From: Deltaproteobacteria bacterium UBA5754
GTDB taxonomy: Bacteria > Desulfobacterota > Dissulfuribacteria > Dissulfuribacterales > UBA5754
Direction of reading: 5' to 3'
Assembly (NCBI GenBank): GCA_002419025.1
Contig: DIFG01000082.1
Span: 12,397-17,797, forward strand
DNA length: 5,401 bases
Below, piece by piece: positions 1 through 4,209 of this stretch. The notes beneath the pieces are model-generated. The model made no database searches, had not been told where the DNA came from, and saw only the letters and a list, made by a program, of their open reading frames with translations. The translations under genes were made by a program, and so were the position numbers. Position 1 is the first letter of the stretch. Every line of letters begins with the position of its first letter.

Positions 1-13
1 CAATATGTTCTGG

Positions 14-34
14 ATGCCGGATCAAGTCCGGCAT
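14..34. repeat. Short palindrome resembling a dispersed REP-like repeat
   Basis: A perfect 8-bp inverted repeat: arm ATGCCGGA at 14-21 and its complement TCCGGCAT at 27-34, around a 5-nt loop TCAAG. The motif AGTCCGGCA in the right half (25-33) recurs directly at 39-47 and is followed by a T-rich stretch (49-53). From memory, palindromes of the form GGAT-stem-TCAAG-stem-ATGACG are dispersed between genes in many proteobacterial genomes; I could not test this. No run of T follows the stem directly, so it is not a convincing terminator. It may belong to a longer element reaching to about position 66. Confidence 0.55.
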
Positions 35-103
35 GACGAGTCCGGCACTTTTTACGAATCCATCAAGTTTGGCGAAGATGCGACGCAAAGGGATGTGATT
101 CAG

Positions 104-120
104 TCTCTGTGCTCTCTGTG
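104..120. repeat. Doubled octamer TCTCTGTG
   Basis: TCTCTGTG occurs at 104-111 and again at 113-120, separated by a single C. The phrase and the bases after it (GGTTATT) resemble a low-complexity intergenic repeat that I recall from Desulfobacterota and related genomes. The function is unknown. With only two copies and 17 bases the structural evidence is slight. Confidence 0.3.
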
Positions 121-139
121 GTTATTAGGTTCATGCGCC

Positions 140-168
140 TTGACTCGATTTTCAGAATAAACTATGTA
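140..168 (+). promoter_or_regulatory. Possible sigma-70-type promoter, original lysS promoter
   Basis: TTGACT at 140-145 is a five-of-six match to the -35 consensus. A 17-bp spacer leads to TATGTA at 163-168, a weak -10. A better -10 match, TATGAT (167-172), overlaps it but would need a 21-bp spacer, which is too long. If active, the transcript would start near 175 and carry the whole long inverted repeat in its leader before reaching lysS at 375. Assignment is by motif only. Confidence 0.3.
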
Positions 169-330
169 TGATCGCACTGCAAAAACCTCAAAATCTGATC
201 CCGCTCAAAAAGCCCGAGATGCAAGGCGCGAAATTTTCCAGAAATGAGGCGTAGTTGGCGTACGCCGCAGTGACTGGAAAATTGAAGTAACGCCGCAGAT
301 CGGGTTTTTTCAGGGGGGATCATGTATGAT
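164..330. mobile_element. MITE-like palindromic insertion with 9-bp flanking direct repeats
   Basis: Identical 9-bp copies of ATGTATGAT lie at 164-172 and 322-330 and bracket about 149 bases of noncoding DNA dominated by a long inverted repeat. This is the layout of a short non-autonomous element with a target-site duplication. It encodes no transposase, so it would have to be mobilised in trans. The direct repeats could also be chance, and the inverted repeat does not reach the left direct repeat: about 23 extra bases (173-195) lie outside the left arm. That argues for an internal rearrangement, or against a simple insertion model. The similarity after the repeats (CGC on the left, TCGC on the right) leaves the exact boundary uncertain. 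Confidence 0.45.
196..322. repeat. Long imperfect inverted repeat (127 bp), strong foldback
   Basis: The two halves pair in successive blocks. TGATCCC (196-202) pairs with GGGATCA (316-322). CTCAAAAAGCCCGAG (204-218) is a near complement of 299-313. AATTTTCCAG (232-241) pairs perfectly with CTGGAAAATT (274-283). The centre holds the perfect palindrome GGCGTACGCC (257-266), with GAGGCGTA next to it. As RNA or single-stranded DNA it would form a long interrupted hairpin. The T6 run at 305-310 lies inside the right arm, not after a compact stem, so it is not a standard terminator. I recall similar foldback sequences (phrases like GATGCAAGGCGCG and CGCCGCAGATCGG) as dispersed repeats in Desulfobacterota; this is untested. 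Confidence 0.7.
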
Positions 331-362
331 TCGCTGTCATTATTGCGGTAGTCACGCATCAT

Positions 363-368
363 AAGGAG
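363..368 (+). promoter_or_regulatory. Ribosome binding site fixing the GTG start of lysS
   Basis: AAGGAG at 363-368 lies six bases before the GTG at 375-377. This strong Shine-Dalgarno match at normal spacing supports the GTG start over any later in-frame codon. Confidence 0.85.
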
Positions 369-374
369 CCCGCC

Positions 375-1856
375 GTGGGCGAAGAAAGTCTTGTTATCCA
401 GCAGAGGAAGGAGAAGGCGGAGGCCCTGGAAAAATCGGGGGTCCCACTCTTCCCGAACGTGGTCGCCCGTCCACGGCCCATTGGCCCAATCGTAGAGGCA
501 TATGGAAGCGCGGATAGAGAGGCATTGGAACAGGTCTCAGAGGAGTTTCGTGTCTCCGGGCGCATCATGTCCCTACGCCGTTTCGGAAAGGCCGCCTTTT
601 TGCATGTCCAGGACGGCTCAGGTCGAATCCAGGTCCACGTGAGCCGGGACCGGATCGGGACCGAAGCCTATGACATATTCAAGAGGTTCGACATCGGTGA
701 TATCGTCCTGGTCCAGGGAAGGCCCTTTCGTACGAGCACTGGCGAACTTACCCTGGAGGCCGGAGTCATCGCGCTGGTGACAAAGTCCCTCCATCCCCTG
801 CCTGAGAAATATCATGGGGTACGCGACGTAGAGCTGAGGTATCGCCAGCGCTATGTGGATCTTGTCATGAACGAGGAGGTGCGCAAGGTCTTCAGAACCC
901 GGTCCCGCATCATCCAGATCATTCGTGAGTATCTGGACGAGGAGGGCTTTCTCGAGGTAGAGACCCCGATGATGCAGCCCATCGTGGGGGGCGCGACCGC
1001 CAGGCCATTCAAGACCCACCATAACGCCCTCGGAATCGATCTCTTTCTCCGCATCGCACCGGAGCTCTATCTGAAACGCCTGCTGGTGGGGGGGTTCGAA
1101 CGGGTTTTTGAACTCAACCGCAATTTCCGTAACGAGGGGATCTCCATCCAGCACAACCCCGAATTTACCATGCTCGAGTTCTACGAGGCCTATGCCACGT
1201 ACGAAGATCTCATGGACCGCACCGAGGCCCTCTTCACTCGAATCTCACGAGAGATCACCGGGGGGCTCTTGGTCGAATACCAGGGAAAAGTCATCGATCT
1301 TACTCCCCCGTGGCGCCGGATGACACTTGCCGATTCCCTTGTCCAGGTCGGTGGGATACCTGAGGCCGAACTCTCTAAGAGGACCGCCATCGAAAGGAGG
1401 CTTCGGGATCTTGGCAATCCCTTGAAGGGCGAAGAGCCCTTCGGGAAGCTCCTCACCAAGCTGTTCGATCTCCTTGTGGAACCCAGACTCGTCAACCCCA
1501 CGTTCATTACGCATTACCCGACAGACGTCTCTCCACTTGCCAGGAGAAACGCCGCCGATCCATCGGTCACGGACCGGTTCGAGCTCTTCATCGCCGGGCG
1601 CGAGATGGGGAATGCCTTTTCCGAACTGAACGATCCAAGGGATCAGTATGCACGTTTTCGAGAGCAGATCGAAAAAAGGGGAGATGATGAGGAGATCCCT
1701 CCTGTCCTTGACGAGGACTATGTGCACGCCCTCGAGATCGGCATGCCTCCGGCAGCGGGAGAAGGGATCGGAATCGATCGCCTCGTCATGCTCTTCACGG
1801 ATTCCCCATCCATCAGGGACGTGATCCTTTTCCCCCAGCTCCGGCCCGCGATGTGA
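375..1856 (+). CDS. lysS: Lysyl-tRNA synthetase, class II
   Basis: LysRS activates lysine with ATP and charges tRNA-Lys in the cytoplasm. The 493-residue length fits bacterial class II LysRS (about 490-510). The N-terminal anticodon-binding OB fold spans roughly residues 57-135 (SGRIMSLRRFGKAAFLHVQD at 61-80). The catalytic core follows: motif 1 ends at ETPMM (196-200); motif 2 holds NRNFRNEGIS (248-257) with Arg252, continuing into QHNPEFTMLEFYEAYA; motif 3 is GEGIGIDRLVMLF (462-474) with Arg469. RDVILFP near the C-terminus is also typical. All class II landmarks are present, with no truncation. The start is GTG, chosen because of the strong ribosome binding site at 363-368. The stop TGA overlaps the start of the next gene. 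A possible promoter lies at 140-168, beyond a palindromic insertion-like element, so expression may depend on that element. The family assignment is secure. Confidence 0.97.
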   Translation: MGEESLVIQQRKEKAEALEKSGVPLFPNVVARPRPIGPIVEAYGSADREALEQVSEEFRVSGRIMSLRRFGKAAFLHVQDGSGRIQVHVSRDRIGTEAYDIFKRFDIGDIVLVQGRPFRTSTGELTLEAGVIALVTKSLHPLPEKYHGVRDVELRYRQRYVDLVMNEEVRKVFRTRSRIIQIIREYLDEEGFLEVETPMMQPIVGGATARPFKTHHNALGIDLFLRIAPELYLKRLLVGGFERVFELNRNFRNEGISIQHNPEFTMLEFYEAYATYEDLMDRTEALFTRISREITGGLLVEYQGKVIDLTPPWRRMTLADSLVQVGGIPEAELSKRTAIERRLRDLGNPLKGEEPFGKLLTKLFDLLVEPRLVNPTFITHYPTDVSPLARRNAADPSVTDRFELFIAGREMGNAFSELNDPRDQYARFREQIEKRGDDEEIPPVLDEDYVHALEIGMPPAAGEGIGIDRLVMLFTDSPSIRDVILFPQLRPAM

Positions 1857-3157
1857 TTCCCTGCGTGTCCCTCCCTTTTGAATGGTTCGTGGCCCTGAGG
1901 TATCTAAGGGCCAAGCGCAAACAGGCGTTCATATCACTCATATCGGTCATATCCATCGCCGGGGTTGCAGTGGGTGTGATGGCCCTCATCGTGGTCATCT
2001 CAGTGATGGGCGGTTTCGAGGATCATTTGCGAAACAAGATCCTCGGCATCAATGCCCATGTGATCGTACGATCCGCAACCGGCCCATTCGATGACCGGAC
2101 AGTCATTTCGAAGATCAGAGATGTGAAGGTCCCGCCAGAGGGCCTTTTGGGCCGTCTGCGGGGATGGATCTCCGGAGACGGAGGAGGAGCACGCGTGGAG
2201 GCCGTAACACCGTTCGTCTTCATCCAGGCCCTCATGAGTTCTGGAAACGCGGTCAGCGGCGCGGTCATCCGGGGAGTGGACCCCGGTACCGTCTCATCGG
2301 TACTCAGATTCGAAGAGGGATCATCGGGGGAATGGATTGCGGCCCTTGAAAAACCAGGAGAGGGGCTCCCGCCCATCGTCCTCGGGGATGGGCTTGCCCA
2401 GACCCTTGGGGTGGAAAGGGGTGCCACGGTACAGATAATCCTGCCCGGAGGCACGATCTCTCCCGTGGGCATGCTCCCCAAGATCCGGGGTTTTCGCGTG
2501 GTCGGGTTCGTTTCCACGGGCATGTACGATTACGATGCATCCCTTGCCTTTGTTCGTATCGTGGATGCCCAGCGCCTTCTCGGGATCGGAGACAGGGTTC
2601 ATGGCCTTGAGGTTCGGATATCCGACATCTATGCAGCGGACAGGGTCTCGCATTACATGCAGGAAAGGCTCGGGTTTCCGTATTCTGTTCTAGACTGGCA
2701 ACAGCTCAGCAGAAACCTTTTTTCTGCCCTCAAGCTGGAAAAGCTCGCCATGTTCATCATCTTGACACTCATCGTACTGGTCGCGGCCTTCAATATAGTG
2801 AGCACCTTGATCATGCTCGTCATGGAGAAGCATCAGGACATCGCGGTTCTCAAAGCCCTCGGGGCACGAGACGGCCAGATCATGAAGATCTTCGTCCTGA
2901 CAGGGTTTTTCGTGGGTCTCATCGGGACAGGAATCGGTGTGGGCCTGGGGCTTGCAATCTGCGAGATCCTTAGAAGATACCGTTTCATCACCATCCCCAA
3001 AGACGTCTATTTTACGGACACTATTCCGGTGCTCCTCAATCCGGCGGATGTGGTCATAATCGCTGTTTCCGCCGTCATTATCTGTTTTCTCGCGACCATT
3101 TATCCGGCACGCCAGGCCTCACGGGTCGATCCGGCTGAGGCCTTGCGGATCGGATGA
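1853..3157 (+). CDS. lolC: Lipoprotein-releasing ABC transporter permease, LolC/LolE family
   Basis: Inner-membrane permease of the Lol exporter, which with the ATPase LolD extracts outer-membrane lipoproteins from the inner membrane and passes them to the carrier LolA. The 434 residues show the family plan: an N-terminal FVALRYLRAKRKQ (12-24), TM1 about 27-53 followed by MGGFEDHLRNKILG, a large periplasmic domain (about 55-295), then three helices near 297-323, 343-371 and 398-418. The segment MEKHQDIAVLKALGA (324-338) is the cytoplasmic coupling region expected to contact LolD. The C-terminus YPARQASRVDPAEALR is a family signature. The GTG start overlaps the lysS stop (GTGA), suggesting translational coupling; no clear ribosome binding site is seen, and GTG at 1865 is an alternative. 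LolC and LolE are hard to tell apart outside gammaproteobacteria, so the symbol is provisional. No lolD follows. Residues about 93-114 look like an insertion in the periplasmic domain. Confidence 0.92.
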   Translation: MIPCVSLPFEWFVALRYLRAKRKQAFISLISVISIAGVAVGVMALIVVISVMGGFEDHLRNKILGINAHVIVRSATGPFDDRTVISKIRDVKVPPEGLLGRLRGWISGDGGGARVEAVTPFVFIQALMSSGNAVSGAVIRGVDPGTVSSVLRFEEGSSGEWIAALEKPGEGLPPIVLGDGLAQTLGVERGATVQIILPGGTISPVGMLPKIRGFRVVGFVSTGMYDYDASLAFVRIVDAQRLLGIGDRVHGLEVRISDIYAADRVSHYMQERLGFPYSVLDWQQLSRNLFSALKLEKLAMFIILTLIVLVAAFNIVSTLIMLVMEKHQDIAVLKALGARDGQIMKIFVLTGFFVGLIGTGIGVGLGLAICEILRRYRFITIPKDVYFTDTIPVLLNPADVVIIAVSAVIICFLATIYPARQASRVDPAEALRIG

Positions 3158-3173
3158 AGGTTTCGCAAAGGGG

Positions 3174-3202
3174 TTGACAATCCTGGGGCGAACCTGTATT
3201 TA
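3174..3202 (+). promoter_or_regulatory. Sigma-70-type promoter for the rpsL-rpsG-tuf operon
   Basis: TTGACA at 3174-3179 is a perfect -35 box, 17 bases after the lolC stop. A 17-bp spacer leads to TATTTA (3197-3202), a weak -10; TTTATT (3199-3204) is an alternative with a 19-bp spacer. The following bases TTCCGGGC are GC-rich, as in discriminators of growth-rate-controlled ribosomal promoters. The predicted start, near 3208-3210, falls at the base of the hairpin at 3207-3245. The -35 box and its placement are persuasive; the -10 is uncertain. Confidence 0.55.
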
Positions 3203-3206
3203 TTCC

Positions 3207-3245
3207 GGGCTTTGTACATGGTATGAATATCCTTATGCAAAGCCC
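3207..3245 (+). promoter_or_regulatory. Hairpin in the rpsL leader
   Basis: GGGCTTTG (3207-3214) pairs perfectly with CAAAGCCC (3238-3245). The stem continues inward with a G-T pair, two A-T pairs, two mismatches and GG/CC (3220-3221 with 3231-3232), leaving a 9-nt loop TATGAATAT at 3222-3230. No T run follows, so this is not an intrinsic terminator for lolC. If the upstream promoter is right, the hairpin sits at the extreme 5' end of the mRNA, where it could protect the transcript or take part in regulation. Function is inferred only. Confidence 0.6.
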
Positions 3246-3270
3246 TGACGGGGAGCTCAAGGGAGCGACC

Positions 3271-3292
3271 TTTTATTTTTTTTGACACGGAG
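3271..3292 (+). promoter_or_regulatory. T-rich tract and ribosome binding site setting the rpsL start
   Basis: T4-A-T8 (3271-3283) precedes GGAG at 3289-3292, which lies five bases before ATG at 3298. This spacing favours ATG 3298, giving the canonical MPTINQLVR start, over the in-frame GTG at 3292, which overlaps the binding site itself. U-rich leader segments before a start codon can bind ribosomal protein S1 and raise translation. A 4-bp stem GCTC/GAGC (3255-3258, 3263-3266) just upstream is too weak, and too far from the T run, to call an attenuator. Confidence 0.6.
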
Positions 3293-3297
3293 TGTCT

Positions 3298-3669
3298 ATG
3301 CCCACAATTAATCAGCTTGTTCGAAGAGGCCGCGAAAAACTCAAGCGCAAGACCAAGGCTCCTGCGCTCGACGCATGCCCGCAAAAAAGGGGGGTATGCA
3401 CCCGGGTATACACGACAACGCCGAAAAAACCGAATTCGGCGCTCAGGAAGGTGGCGCGTGTCCGTCTTACAAACGGCATGGAGGTCACATCCTACATTCC
3501 GGGGATCGGTCACAATCTCCAGGAGCATTCTGTTGTCCTCATTCGAGGCGGACGCGTGAAGGACCTCCCTGGTGTCCGGTATCACATCATTCGCGGCACC
3601 CTTGATGCCTTGGGCGTTCAGGACAGGCGACGCAGCCGATCCAAATACGGCACCAAACGGCCGAAGTAG
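3298..3669 (+). CDS. rpsL: 30S ribosomal protein S12
   Basis: S12 sits at the decoding centre of the 30S subunit and helps control translational accuracy. The product is 123 residues, the usual bacterial length, and is conserved throughout: MPTINQLVRRGRE at the start, CPQKRGVCTRVYTTTPKKPNSALRK (27-51), GGRVKDLPGVRYH (84-96), and the basic tail RRRSRSKYGTKRPK. Lys43 and Lys88, whose substitution gives streptomycin resistance in other bacteria, are wild type. Asp89, the residue methylthiolated by RimO in some species, is present. The start at 3298 is chosen over the in-frame GTG at 3292 because of the GGAG spacing and the family N-terminus. It is the first gene of a shortened str operon, followed by rpsG after 48 bases. 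Unusually, lolC rather than rpoC lies upstream. Confidence 0.98.
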   Translation: MPTINQLVRRGREKLKRKTKAPALDACPQKRGVCTRVYTTTPKKPNSALRKVARVRLTNGMEVTSYIPGIGHNLQEHSVVLIRGGRVKDLPGVRYHIIRGTLDALGVQDRRRSRSKYGTKRPK

Positions 3670-3717
3670 TCGCACGGAGCACAGGCGAAAACTCGAGACA
3701 GGACGGAATAGACGGAT

Positions 3718-4188
3718 ATGCCGAGACGGAGAGAGGTTTCCAAGAGAAAGATCGCTGCGGACCCGAAGTATGGAAGTGTGCTCGTGTCCAAGTTTACGAA
3801 CGGTTTCATGAAGCAGGGTAAAAAGAGCTTGGCCCTAGGTATTCTTTATGATTCGTTAGAGATCGTGGAGAGAAAGACCAAAGAGGATCCTCTGAAGGTC
3901 TTCGAGAAGGCCGTCGAGAACATCCAGCCCATAGTAGAGGTCAGGTCCCGCAGAGTTGGAGGAGCCACGTATCAGGTCCCTGTTGAGGTAAGGCCGGAAC
4001 GTAGGCGGGCCCTTGCCATTAGGTGGATAGTGGGATTCGCCCGAAAGCGTGGCGAAAAGAATATGGCGCAGAGGCTGGCCGGCGAGTTGATAGATGCATT
4101 TCAGCAGAAAGGCTCTGCCTTCAAGAAGAAGGAAGATACCCATCGCATGGCGGAGGCAAACAAGGCCTTTGCCCATTATCGCTGGTAA
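3718..4188 (+). CDS. rpsG: 30S ribosomal protein S7
   Basis: S7 binds the 3' major domain of 16S rRNA, starts assembly of the 30S head and lines the E-site tRNA path. The 156 residues match the usual bacterial length. Recognisable landmarks are MPRRREVSKRK at the start, a basic surface FMKQGKKSLALGILY (30-44), the core VEVRSRRVGGATYQVPVEVR (73-92), the helix RRRALAIRWIVGFARKRGEKNMAQRLAGEL, and the ending KKKEDTHRMAEANKAFAHYRW. The ribosome binding site is weak (ACGGAA about ten bases before the ATG), so translation may be coupled to rpsL. In E. coli S7 represses its own operon through the rpsL-rpsG junction; the 48-base junction here is short and I could not identify that structure. tuf follows after 21 bases, where fusA would normally be. 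Confidence 0.98.
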   Translation: MPRRREVSKRKIAADPKYGSVLVSKFTNGFMKQGKKSLALGILYDSLEIVERKTKEDPLKVFEKAVENIQPIVEVRSRRVGGATYQVPVEVRPERRRALAIRWIVGFARKRGEKNMAQRLAGELIDAFQQKGSAFKKKEDTHRMAEANKAFAHYRW

Positions 4189-4209
4189 GGCGTTTGTAAG
4201 GAGATAGTC

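Larger units (their letters stand above)
1..374. other. Noncoding, repeat-rich region upstream of lysS
   Basis: I find no credible coding region, tRNA or rRNA here; the only open frames are short and have no recognisable content. The stretch is built from several repeat-like blocks listed separately: a palindrome at 14-34, a doubled octamer at 104-120, and a long inverted repeat at 196-322 with 9-bp direct repeats at its edges. The only clear gene-associated signal is the ribosome binding site just before lysS. No upstream gene end is visible, so the direction of the gene to the left is unknown. Confidence 0.8.

Noticed and set aside
296..313. T6 run after CGGG as an intrinsic terminator
   Set aside because: The T run lies inside the right arm of the long palindrome and pairs with the A run at 207-211; there is no compact GC stem directly before it.
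162..362. Minus-strand open frame (66 codons) across the palindromic element
   Set aside because: It is produced by reading through the inverted repeat, has no ribosome binding site or recognisable content, and the repeat structure explains the sequence better.
618..1154. Minus-strand open frame inside lysS
   Set aside because: Fully antisense to the conserved LysRS catalytic core and without recognisable domains.
3247..3283. Attenuator or terminator before rpsL formed by GCTC/GAGC and the T tract
   Set aside because: The stem is only four base pairs and is separated from the T run by four bases, too weak for an intrinsic terminator; at best a minor leader structure.
3282..3287. Second TTGACA as a promoter -35 box
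   Set aside because: It overlaps the T-rich tract and lies 10 bases before the rpsL ATG, so any transcript from it would begin inside the gene.
3298..3669. Streptomycin-resistance change in S12
   Set aside because: Lys43 and Lys88 and their surroundings (TPKKPNSA, RVKDLPG) are wild type.
3100..3675. Minus-strand open frame (191 codons) opposite rpsL and the lolC end
   Set aside because: It covers the rpsL gene and its promoter on the opposite strand, with no recognisable motif or ribosome binding site. It is a shadow frame.
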